Of a DNA stretch of 64,000 bases, positions 34,831 to 42,416 are shown piece after piece. Both the position numbers and the translations under genes were made by a program. The notes beneath the pieces were generated by a model that searched no databases, had not been told where the DNA came from, and saw only the letters and a list, made by a program, of their open reading frames with translations. The stretch covers positions 862,501 through 926,500 of the forward strand of contig NZ_CP021112.1 of the NCBI RefSeq assembly GCF_002119765.1. The letters are read 5' to 3'. The stretch is from Pseudorhodoplanes sinuspersici (lineage in GTDB: Bacteria > Pseudomonadota > Alphaproteobacteria > Rhizobiales > Xanthobacteraceae). Within the stretch, counting starts at the first letter, position 1, and the number at the start of each line of letters is the position of its first letter.

Positions 34831-34981
34831 CAATAGCCAAGCTGCTTGTGGCTGACGCCCGCTGTCTTGTTTCAGTATCAGAGGAGTAACCTGCGCACAT
34901 GGCTGAGGCTGGCGAAGCATGCCAACGGCCACCACATCGCGGTCGTCAAAACCTTATTCTCCCCGAAAGCTTAAAGCCCTC

Positions 34982-36016
34982 ATGCCGCAACAGATCGAAC
35001 TCGGCCTCGATACCTTTGGCGATGTCACCAACGGTGCCGACGGCAACCCGCTCTCCCAAGCCCACGTCATTCGCAATGTCATCGAGGAGGCGGTCCTGGC
35101 AGACGAGACCGGCATCGATTTCATCGGCCTCGGCGAACATCATCGCGCGGACTTTGCGATCTCCTCGCCCGAAATAGTGTTGGCCGCCATTGCGGGACGG
35201 ACCAAGCAGATCAAGCTCGGCTCGGCCGTCACGGTGTTGAGCTCGGATGATCCGATACGCGTGTTCCAGCGCTTCTCGACGCTGAATGCCGCATCAAACG
35301 GACGTGCCGAAGTCATCCTCGGCCGCGGCTCCTTCACCGAATCCTTTCCGCTCTTTGGCTATGAACTCCGCGACTACGAGTCCTTGTTCGAGGAGAAGCT
35401 CGACCTGTTCGCGGCCTTGCTGCGTCAGGAGCCGCTAACATGGAAGGGTACGACACGCGCGCCGCTTAAGGATCAGAGCGTCTATCCGCACACCGAGTGT
35501 CCTTTCACGACCTGGGTTGGCGTCGGCGGCAGTCCGCAATCGGTCGTGCGCGCAGCGCGCTATGACCTTCCGATGATGCTGGCGATCATCGGTGGCGATC
35601 CCGTTCGCTTCAAACCGTATGTCGATCTCTATCACCGGGCCCTGAACGAGCTCGGCAAGCCGGTGCTGCCGATCGGCGTGCATTCGCCCGGCCATGTCGC
35701 TGATAGTGACGAACAGGCGCGCGAGGAGCTCTATCCGGATTACAAGACAATGCGCGATCGCATCGGCGCAGAGCGTGGCTGGCCGCCAATGGGCCGCGCT
35801 GAGTTTGATCAGGAGATCAGCCGCGGCTCGCTCTATGTCGGCGCGCCGGACACCGTTGCGCGCAAGATCGCGACCACAGTCAAGACGCTTGGTCTGTCGC
35901 GCTTCGACATGAAATACAGCGCCGGTCCTTTGTCGCATGAAAAAATGATGCGGAGCATTGAACTCTATGGCACCAAAGTGATCCCGCTGGTGCGGTCGAT
36001 GTTGCAGGACGGCTGA
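34982..36016 (+). CDS. LLM-class flavin-dependent oxidoreductase
   Basis: The 344-residue protein has the luciferase-like TIM-barrel features EEAVLADETGIDFIGLGEHH, IKLGSAVTVLSSDDPIRVFQ, LGRGSFTESFPLFGYEL and VGAPDTVARKIA. It probably uses F420 or FMNH2 for monooxygenation; the substrate is unknown. MPQQIELGLDTFGD at 34982 is the family-like start. It follows the Old Yellow Enzyme remnant, and a hairpin (36060-36091) separates it from the TRAP genes. Confidence 0.9.
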   Translation: MPQQIELGLDTFGDVTNGADGNPLSQAHVIRNVIEEAVLADETGIDFIGLGEHHRADFAISSPEIVLAAIAGRTKQIKLGSAVTVLSSDDPIRVFQRFSTLNAASNGRAEVILGRGSFTESFPLFGYELRDYESLFEEKLDLFAALLRQEPLTWKGTTRAPLKDQSVYPHTECPFTTWVGVGGSPQSVVRAARYDLPMMLAIIGGDPVRFKPYVDLYHRALNELGKPVLPIGVHSPGHVADSDEQAREELYPDYKTMRDRIGAERGWPPMGRAEFDQEISRGSLYVGAPDTVARKIATTVKTLGLSRFDMKYSAGPLSHEKMMRSIELYGTKVIPLVRSMLQDG

Positions 36017-36059
36017 GCTGTTTCAACACGCTTGCCACCGGGGGCAAAGAGCTGCGAAA

Positions 36060-36091
36060 GCACCCGCTTCTGCTTGCTCAGAAGCGGGTGC
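36060..36091 (+). terminator. Perfect 13-bp hairpin, terminator-like
   Basis: GCACCCGCTTCTG, loop CTTGCT, CAGAAGCGGGTGC. There is no T tract, so it may be a transcript-end stabiliser rather than an intrinsic terminator. Confidence 0.6.
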
Positions 36092-36258
36092 GCCGCATGG
36101 AAGCGGATGCTTGCCTGGGCAGCACATTTCAAAAGGCGAAATTCCGCAAAGCAGCAGTAGCTTAGGCGTCATTTATATCCGTTGACTTTGCCCCCTGCCG
36201 CGCCCGATGCTTCGACCATAACGAAAAGAAGCCGCAAAGACGGTATCGGGAGGACATC

Positions 36259-37329
36259 ATGACCTTACGCACTCTTGTGCAATCGCTTGCGATCGCCTTG
36301 CTCGTATCTGTGGCTGGAAGTGTCTCGGCGCAGGAAACGATCCGCCTGCGCATCGCCTCCGGCCACCCGACGGTGAATACCTATGTCAATCTGATGCAGA
36401 CATTCTTCGTGCCGGAAGTCACCAAGCGCGTCGCGGAGAGAACCAAACACAAGATCGAGTTCGTCGAAGGCTATGGCGGCTCGATGGTGAAAGTTGCCGA
36501 TACGCTTGAAGGAGTGCAATCGGGCATCATCGATATCGGCGGTTATTGCTTCTGCTTCGAGCCATCGAATCTTCCGCTTCACGCCTTCCAGGTGATGCTG
36601 CCATTCGGCACGATGAGCCCGGTCGCGAGCGTCAAGATTGCGCGCGAGGTGTATGATCAGGTGCCATATATGTCGAAGGTATTCGAGGACAAGTACCGGC
36701 AGAAGCTGATCGCGCTCATCGCCGACAATGGGTACAATCTCGGCACCAATTTCGAATGGAATAAGGTCGCCGATCTCAAAGGGCAAAAGCTCGCCGGCGC
36801 CGGCCTCAATCTGAAATGGCTGGAATATGCCGGCGCCACGCCGGTGCAATCATCATTGCCCGACGCTTACACCGCAATGCAGACAGGCGTTTACAATGGT
36901 TGGATCATGTTTCCATCAGGCTGGGTGAATTTCAAGCTGTTCGAAGTTGGAAAATTCTACACCGAAATCGGCTTCGGCGCGATCACGTGGCATGGCTTGA
37001 CCATCAACAAAGCGCGTTTCGACAGGCTTCCCAAGGATGTTCAGGACATCATCCTCGAGGTCGGCAAAGAATATGAAGCCCGGACCGGCACGGTGAATGA
37101 AGCAAATTATCCCAAGCAGCTCGACGAGCTGAAATCGAAGGGCACCAACGTTCGCAAGCTGCCTGAGAGCGTGCAGGCGGACTGGGCAAAGTCGCTGGCC
37201 ACTTGGCCAAAAGAAAAAGCCAAAGAGCTTGATGCGCAGGGCCTTCCGGCAACGCAGGTTCTGGAAGCGACGCTGACTGCCGCCGAAAAAGCTGGCCACA
37301 AATGGCCGGTTCGCTACTCGGTCAAATGA
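36259..37329 (+). CDS. dctP: TRAP transporter solute-binding protein, DctP family
   Basis: The 356-residue protein has a signal peptide (TLVQSLAIALLVSVAGSVSA) and DctP-type motifs (IRLRIASGHPTVNTYVN; GVQSGIIDIGGYCFCFEP; MQTGVYNGWIMFPSGWV; ITWHGLTINKARFD). A strong GGGAGG lies upstream. TRAP systems import carboxylates using ion gradients; the ligand here cannot be deduced. Membrane subunits follow at 37461 and 37995. No regulator is adjacent. Confidence 0.92.
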   Translation: MTLRTLVQSLAIALLVSVAGSVSAQETIRLRIASGHPTVNTYVNLMQTFFVPEVTKRVAERTKHKIEFVEGYGGSMVKVADTLEGVQSGIIDIGGYCFCFEPSNLPLHAFQVMLPFGTMSPVASVKIAREVYDQVPYMSKVFEDKYRQKLIALIADNGYNLGTNFEWNKVADLKGQKLAGAGLNLKWLEYAGATPVQSSLPDAYTAMQTGVYNGWIMFPSGWVNFKLFEVGKFYTEIGFGAITWHGLTINKARFDRLPKDVQDIILEVGKEYEARTGTVNEANYPKQLDELKSKGTNVRKLPESVQADWAKSLATWPKEKAKELDAQGLPATQVLEATLTAAEKAGHKWPVRYSVK

Positions 37330-37460
37330 AATTCAATGCCGATCTCGGGCCCTCCCCCGACATCGGCATTCAGCAAACGCAAGTCGGCTACAGCTGACTT
37401 GCAGCGTTCGAGACGCCGCACTTCGCACGGCGCCGGAAGATGAGGCGACACGGGGCCACG

Positions 37461-37982
37461 ATGCTGGAACGGATAACCACTCGCCTGGTGCATAGCCTGC
37501 TTGCCATCGCCGCTGCGATCATCTTCCTGTTGAGCTTTCTGGTCGTCGCTGACGTCGTCGGGCGTGGCCTGTTCAATTCGCCGGTCAAAGGCACACCGGA
37601 AATCGTTTCGATGTCGATCGTCATCATCTGCTTTCTGCTCGCGGCCTATGCCGTGCAGAGCGGCGGTATGCTGCGCACCGATGTCATCGTCGGCATGTTC
37701 GGCCGGCGCGGTCACGCCTTTGCCGATCTCGCATCCGGCCTGCTGGGCGCGGCGTTCTTTATTCTGATCGTGTGGGGCAGTTTCGAGCCTGCATTGCATT
37801 CCTGGATCAGCAATGAGTTCGAAGGCGAAGGCGCATTGCGCGTGCCAGTCTGGCCGGCACGCTTCATCGTCATGTTCGGCGCCGCGCTGGTGGTCGCGAT
37901 CTACCTGGGGCAGACGCTACTGGCGCTCCTTGCAATGCTTCATCCAGAAGACGCTTCGCCTCCCACAACCTCTCCGCCTTGA
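37461..37982 (+). CDS. dctQ: TRAP transporter small permease, DctQ family
   Basis: The 173-residue protein has four membrane segments with the small-permease layout (SLLAIAAAIIFLLSFLVVADVVGRGLF, EIVSMSIVIICFLLAAYAV). The ATG at 37461 is chosen; an ATG at 37440 would add seven polar residues. It lies 12 bp before dctM. It links the binding protein to the large permease. Confidence 0.9.
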   Translation: MLERITTRLVHSLLAIAAAIIFLLSFLVVADVVGRGLFNSPVKGTPEIVSMSIVIICFLLAAYAVQSGGMLRTDVIVGMFGRRGHAFADLASGLLGAAFFILIVWGSFEPALHSWISNEFEGEGALRVPVWPARFIVMFGAALVVAIYLGQTLLALLAMLHPEDASPPTTSPP

Positions 37983-37994
37983 CGGGAGCGCACG

Positions 37995-39347
37995 ATGTTC
38001 GGCCATGGCGAAATGATCACCATCGTGGTTGTGCTGCTGGCGCTGGTTTTTGCCGGCGTGCATATAGCGATCGCACTCGGCGTCACTGCGGCCATCGGCA
38101 TCTATCTCATGCTGGGCGATATGGAGGTGGTGCGCACCTTCGTCGCCAACACCGCCTATGAAGCGTTGCGAGACTATGTTTTTGCTGTAATTCCGCTGTT
38201 CATGCTGATGGGCGATTTTCTCGCCAAATGCGGGGCTGCGACCGACCTTTACACGCTTGCGAACCGGATGAGTCGCTGGCTGCCGGCGCGGCTGGCGGTC
38301 GCCACCATCATCGCCAACGCGATCTTCGCTTTCGTCACCGGTGTCAGCATTGCCGCGGCGGCCGCATTCTCCCGCATCGCCTATCCGGAAATGCGGCGCT
38401 ACGGATACGACCGGCAATTCGCACTTGGCTGCATCGCTGGCAGCGCCTGCCTTGGCATGCTGATTCCGCCTTCCGTGCTGATGATCGTCTGGGGCGTGCT
38501 CACGGAGCTTTCAATTGGCAAACTGTTTCTTGCTGGCGTATTACCGGGATTGTCGCTGGCTTTCGGTTTCTGCGCCTATGTCGTCATCGCTGCGATGAGC
38601 AAACCGTCGCTGATCGGCAGCGGTATCGGACAGCCGATGAAAGCAGCACCCCTCGGAGCCGCGGTCACGGTCCCGCTCGATCCGGATGAACAGCCGATCG
38701 GCGAGCTGCTTTTCAGCACGTCCTTGGTGCTCGCGCTGATTGCCGGCGTGCTCGGCTCGATCTGGTTCGGCATCTGCACGCCGACTGAAGGCGCCGGTGT
38801 CGGCGCCGTCGGCGCATTGGTGCTGGCGCTGATCAAGGGCATTACCTGGCGGGAAATCTGGCAAGTAGTGCTGAATGTCGGCCGCACATCGGGACCGTTG
38901 TTGCTGCTGCTGTTCTGCGCACAACTTTATTCACGCGTGCTGTCGATGACCGGTTTCACCGAGACGGCCAAGACGTTCCTGCTCGGCACCGGCATGGGAC
39001 CGATCGGCATTCTGCTGGTGATGCTGGCGATCTGGTTCGTGCTGGGTTGCTTGATCGATTCGATCTCGATCATCCTGCTTACCGTCCCGATCTTTGCACC
39101 GATCGCAATGGCGCTCGGCTTCGACCCGATTGCTTTTGCGATCATAGGCATTCTTGCGATCGAAGCTGGCCTCCTGACTCCGCCTTTCGGCATCCTCGTC
39201 TTTACCGTGAAAGCAGCGGTGCCTGAACCGAATGTGCAACTTGCCGAAATCTTCCGCGGGTCAGCGCCCTATTGGATCATTCTACTTCTGGTCATCGCAA
39301 TCATCATCGTGTTTCCACCGATAGCGACTTTCCTGCCAGGGCTGTAA
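37995..39347 (+). CDS. dctM: TRAP transporter large permease, DctM family
   Basis: The 450-residue protein has about twelve hydrophobic segments and DctM motifs (VIPLFMLMGDFLAKCGAATDLY, GVSIAAAAAFSRIAYPEMRRYGYD, GSACLGMLIPPSVLMIVWGVL, IEAGLLTPPFGILVF). It forms the transport channel. A central loop near residues 205-240 is longer than usual and hydrophilic (SLIGSGIGQPMKAAPLG). Confidence 0.93.
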   Translation: MFGHGEMITIVVVLLALVFAGVHIAIALGVTAAIGIYLMLGDMEVVRTFVANTAYEALRDYVFAVIPLFMLMGDFLAKCGAATDLYTLANRMSRWLPARLAVATIIANAIFAFVTGVSIAAAAAFSRIAYPEMRRYGYDRQFALGCIAGSACLGMLIPPSVLMIVWGVLTELSIGKLFLAGVLPGLSLAFGFCAYVVIAAMSKPSLIGSGIGQPMKAAPLGAAVTVPLDPDEQPIGELLFSTSLVLALIAGVLGSIWFGICTPTEGAGVGAVGALVLALIKGITWREIWQVVLNVGRTSGPLLLLLFCAQLYSRVLSMTGFTETAKTFLLGTGMGPIGILLVMLAIWFVLGCLIDSISIILLTVPIFAPIAMALGFDPIAFAIIGILAIEAGLLTPPFGILVFTVKAAVPEPNVQLAEIFRGSAPYWIILLLVIAIIIVFPPIATFLPGL

Positions 39348-39512
39348 TTTATTTTACAAAGCCCACAGCAACAGCATCTCACCTAACCCATCTCCGAAGT
39401 CGATCCCGACGACCCGAAGCAGCCTCGCAATGCCGGTAATCACTACTCGCCGCAACAGCAAAAAGCTGGTTGGTGTGTTGCCATTTATCAGCAACACCGC
39501 AGAGACGATTCA

Positions 39513-39577
39513 GAGTGTTTCGAGCGAAGTGGCTACCGGTTCGCGTAAATAGAACGCGCCAAAACAAAAACTAGAGC
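39513..39577. repeat. Dispersed repeat, family B, copy 1
   Basis: The sequence CGAGCGAAGTGGCTACCGGT followed by TCGCGT, CGCGCCAAAACAAA and CTAGAGCC matches the element at 61724-61794 with a few differences. It lies 20 bp from the MetE-like remnant. This repeat type is common in Bradyrhizobium-like genomes (from memory). Confidence 0.8.
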
Positions 39578-39596
39578 CGCGGAGCAGCACTTGAAA

Positions 39597-39813
39597 TCAC
39601 TTTACGAGTTGCCCTTGTTTCGGGACCAACCGGCCCCCCCATTGCCTCCACACATCCCGCGCGACATCGACGACAAGCTGCAACTTGGCGCTCATCGTCC
39701 TCCGTAATCGTATTTCCGCCGGCAACCGAAGCGAAGCCGCATTGCGGGCTCAGCGACAGCTGTTCGAGCGGGATGAATTTCGTGGCATCGCCGATCTTCT
39801 TCTTCATCGCCTC
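39597..39813 (-). pseudogene. Remnant of a MetE-like (cobalamin-independent methionine synthase family) gene, frameshifted
   Basis: One frame on the minus strand reads EAMKKKIGDATKFIPLEQ then LSLSPQCGFASVAGGN and TITEDDE. That is the C-terminal motif of UROD/MetE-like methyltransferases, including the zinc-ligand Cys in SPQCGFAS. The expected continuation AKLQLVVDVARDVWRQW is present but in the +1 frame, so a single-base indel near 39707 broke it. Only the last 70 or so codons survive. The upstream end abuts the TetR remnant at about 39812. Recognised from memory of the family consensus. Confidence 0.7.
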
Positions 39814-40146
39814 CGGCATCGGCATGAACTGCCGGAAGAACTGCGAAGACCTATTGTCAATCTATCCCGCGAATATCAATCGCTGGTGCAAAGAATTTTT
39901 GAAGAAGGTGTGGCCAAGGGAGAATTTCGCGGTGGCCTAAATCCGCAACTCGCGATGCTGGCCTTGCTTGGCTTGTGTAACTCCGTGATCGCGGTGCGCT
40001 CGCTGCCAAAGACAGTCAAGATCGACGCGATTATAGACGAATATTTTCAGATCTTTGTATCTGGCTTTCGAGGTTCAGCGATGGTTCGATCGAATACCCG
40101 ACCTCGCAAAAGAACCCACCGATCCTGCTCCACGAAAGCATTCTAA
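39811..40146 (+). pseudogene. TetR-family C-terminal remnant, paralogous to the gene at 2-475
   Basis: From LRHRHELPEELRRPIVNL through EYQSLVQRIFEEGVAKGEF and LALLGLCNSVIAVRSLPK to DEYFQIFVSGF, the frame aligns almost without gaps to the C-terminal half of the TetR protein at the left edge of the window. The DNA-binding N-terminus is absent and is replaced at 39812 by the antisense MetE-like remnant. The residues before that point (from 39685) are translated MetE antisense. The tail after SGF is unrelated. Confidence 0.75.
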
Positions 40147-40507
40147 TGAGCAAGGGGACGTCCCAGAGCAAAGACCATCGCGTCAAGGCCTGCCCAGCGT
40201 CCATTTCGTTACGATGGCCTTTGGAAAAGCGGCCATGAGCAAAACTTTTCGGTGAAGACAACCATCTCCGGGGGCCAACTGCTTGACGTCGACCGGCACG
40301 CCCGGAGGACTGCCCATGTCGCAGCGATCTTCGATGGCCGGACCAAATCACTCCGTGAAATGACGTCCAACAGAGTTGGCCGCACCTCAGGTCATCGCCG
40401 GAACGACGACGATCTAGGCGCCACCTCATCTCTAGATCCTTGCCCCAGCCGAATAGGTTGACGTCAAATAGTTTGGAACTTATCCTTTCTTTGCTTCGGG
40501 AACCGAC
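40147..40507. other. Region without a recognisable gene, probably decayed
   Basis: No intact gene is supported. A short plus-strand frame from 40252 (ISGGQLLDVDRHARRTAHVA) has a faint likeness to the N-terminus of amidohydrolases, but nothing follows it. With remnants on both sides this is best read as part of a decay zone. Confidence 0.4.
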
Positions 40508-40510
40508 TTG

Positions 40511-41005
40511 ATGCCAGCCAAGACTTCGAAAAGGCGCATAACCACCAGCGCAGAATCTCCGCCGCCGCTCAACTTGGGATGGCTCGGCGGAACTATTGGA
40601 TTTAATCTTCGAATCGCGCAGGAAGCTTCTGTCAGGACATACCTTCGAAGCGTTGCGGATACCGGCACGCTACAATGGCGTTTCGCCATTCTGGCACTTA
40701 TAAATGAAAATCCTGGCCTTACTCAAGCAGCTCTCGGGAAGGCGATCAAAAGAGATACGTCCAGTCTAACACCCGCACTTGACGATCTGTGCAACCGCGG
40801 CCTTGTGACCCGAATCCGCCCGGAGCATGACAGGAGAAGTTATGAACTCCGTCTTACCGCACGTGGCAAAACCACAATGGAGCAACTAAAGGCCAAAGTG
40901 CAGGCTCACGAGGAGGAGCTGGACCGGTTGATCACGAAAGACCAGCGCACACGCTTGATACAGACTTTACGTCAGATCGCAGCAGGGATCTCTCCGGAAG
41001 AATAA
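40511..41005 (+). CDS. MarR-family transcriptional regulator
   Basis: The 164-residue protein has the MarR winged helix (LINENPGLTQAALGKAIKRDTSSLTPALDDLCNRGLVTRI in two parts, then the wing RPEHDRRSYELRLTARG) flanked by dimerisation helices. The N-terminal 25 residues are polar and Pro/Ser-rich. An ATG at 40511 is preferred over the overlapping TTG at 40508. It faces the convergent hydrolase remnant 9 bp away. Its target is unclear because both neighbours are decayed; it may have regulated the lost hydrolase gene. Confidence 0.88.
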   Translation: MPAKTSKRRITTSAESPPPLNLGWLGGTIGFNLRIAQEASVRTYLRSVADTGTLQWRFAILALINENPGLTQAALGKAIKRDTSSLTPALDDLCNRGLVTRIRPEHDRRSYELRLTARGKTTMEQLKAKVQAHEEELDRLITKDQRTRLIQTLRQIAAGISPEE

Positions 41006-41014
41006 CTTTACTCG

Positions 41015-41503
41015 TTAGATTGCATGGCCCTCATGCATGTCCAGCCTGACGAAATCAAGCAGAGTACGCCCCAGTAAACCGTAAGGGCTGCCAATTGTTT
41101 CGAGGATATCGAAGTGATTATAGCTCTCCCCGACGATAACCGTTGCCTGCTTCCCTGATTGTGCCACTGCCTTCGCATAATCTCGCGCCTGACGCCGAAA
41201 TTCGGGAGACTCCGTCGAACCTACCGCCAAAAGAAGCGGCGCCGTAAGGCTAGCGATCTCGTGTAAGGGACTCAGTTGGCGCTCAGCACGATCATCGATC
41301 CGCACATATTTGCTCCGCGAGGTGTGCCGCAACGGGCCAAGATCATAAATCCCGCTGACAAGAACGCCACCCCTGCTCGGTTTAGTTGGAAGGCCATAAT
41401 CAGCCCAACGTGTTGAAAGAGCCATGGCGGCAAGATGGGCGCCGGACGAGTGACCAACCACGTATAGCCGGCCCGCATCGCCTCCAAAAGCAGAACAGTT
41501 TCG
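41015..41503 (-). pseudogene. 5'-truncated arylformamidase-like alpha/beta hydrolase
   Basis: The frame reads RNCSAFGGDAGRLYVVGHSS then GAHLAAMALSTRW and runs to LLGRTLLDFVRLDM. It holds the nucleophile elbow GHSSG, the acid loop near VGSTESPEF and the His in YNHFDI. These are the C-terminal 160 or so residues of a hydrolase of about 280 residues (KynB-like/BD-FAE group). The N-terminal 100 or so residues with the oxyanion HGG motif are missing, and homology stops near 41503, just downstream of the IclR gene. A GTG at 41461 could still start a fragment. Confidence 0.75.
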
Positions 41504-41550
41504 GTGCCTGTTCGGCCGTCCAATGTTTGCGATGCGAGCACCCGATCCGC

Positions 41551-42309
41551 TCAGGTCAGTGCTCTTCCCATTGTCTGTGACATAGCACGCAAGGCTTCTC
41601 TGAATTCCGCGTCACGATCAGGCGTAAATCGCGCGGTCGGCACAGCCACGTTGAGTGCGCCGATGAAGCTGCCTCCCTCCCGAACCGCGATGGCGATCGC
41701 CGTAATGCCTGGAGTGAACTCATCGTGCGAATAAGCGAAGCCCGTCGCCTTGATCGTTTGGATTTCCTGTCTCAGTTGCGCCTTAGATCGTATCGTGTGG
41801 GGCGTTACCGAGGTGAGCACGGTTCGGGCCAGATATTGCTTCAACGCCTCAGGCTCGAGCTCGGCAAGAACGATCTTGCCGGCCGAAACAGCATAAAGCG
41901 GCGCGCGGGCACCGACTTTCATTGTGTAGGACAGCGCCTGCGTGCTGATCGCAGATCCGATCACCTCCACCGCATCATCCACACGGATATAGAAGCCGCA
42001 TGTTTCATGGACCTCGCCGCTGAGTTCACGAAGGAATGGCAGGACGTCGTCACTGAGCGATGGCTGAGGCGCGGCTTTTGCGAGCCCGACGATTTTCGGT
42101 CCGAGGCCGTAACCCTCGGTCGCGGAATCGCGTGCGATGAATCCTCGCGCCTGCAAGTTGTTCAGGAGATGAAACAGACTGCTACGCGGGATGCCGAGAT
42201 CTGCGAGAAGCCGCGAGAACGACGGCGGCCGTTTTGCAGTGGCGATAAATTCAAGAATGTCGAGGCCACGGTCCAAGGACTTGACAGCTGCGCTCTCGTT
42301 TCGTTTCAT
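41551..42309 (-). CDS. IclR-family transcriptional regulator of the hydroxyquinol genes
   Basis: The 252-residue protein has the IclR winged helix (SFSRLLADLGIPRSSLFHLLNNLQARGFIARD, in two parts) and effector domain (KVGARAPLYAVSAGKIVLAEL; ATGFAYSHDEFTPGITAIAIAV). It is divergent from the flavoprotein hydroxylase gene, and a perfect 8-2-8 palindrome starts 11 bp upstream of its start codon. It most likely responds to an aromatic acid or pathway intermediate. The hydrolase remnant lies downstream on the same strand. Confidence 0.92.
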   Translation of the reverse strand: MKRNESAAVKSLDRGLDILEFIATAKRPPSFSRLLADLGIPRSSLFHLLNNLQARGFIARDSATEGYGLGPKIVGLAKAAPQPSLSDDVLPFLRELSGEVHETCGFYIRVDDAVEVIGSAISTQALSYTMKVGARAPLYAVSAGKIVLAELEPEALKQYLARTVLTSVTPHTIRSKAQLRQEIQTIKATGFAYSHDEFTPGITAIAIAVREGGSFIGALNVAVPTARFTPDRDAEFREALRAMSQTMGRALT

Positions 42310-42319
42310 ATCTTATACT

Positions 42320-42337
42320 AGTTCACATCTGTGAACT
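42320..42337. promoter_or_regulatory. Candidate IclR operator
   Basis: AGTTCACATCTGTGAACT: perfect eight-base arms around a two-base centre, between the divergent iclR-type gene and the hydroxylase gene. The position so close to the iclR start would allow autorepression. Confidence 0.7.
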
Positions 42338-42416
42338 TATGTTTCTGACATGCCCACGCTGGCTTGGCAAGAGGCGAACAAAGGAATCCTGCGCCCTGAG
42401 AGACCAAGGAATGCCC

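Noticed and set aside
40031-40429. 132-codon minus-strand open frame
   Set aside because: Low-complexity Arg/Ser/Trp-rich translation overlapping the TetR remnant; no recognisable family or start signal.
39348-41503. Insertion-sequence scar
   Set aside because: No transposase fragment or terminal inverted repeats with target duplications were seen; repeat-mediated deletion explains the remnants better.
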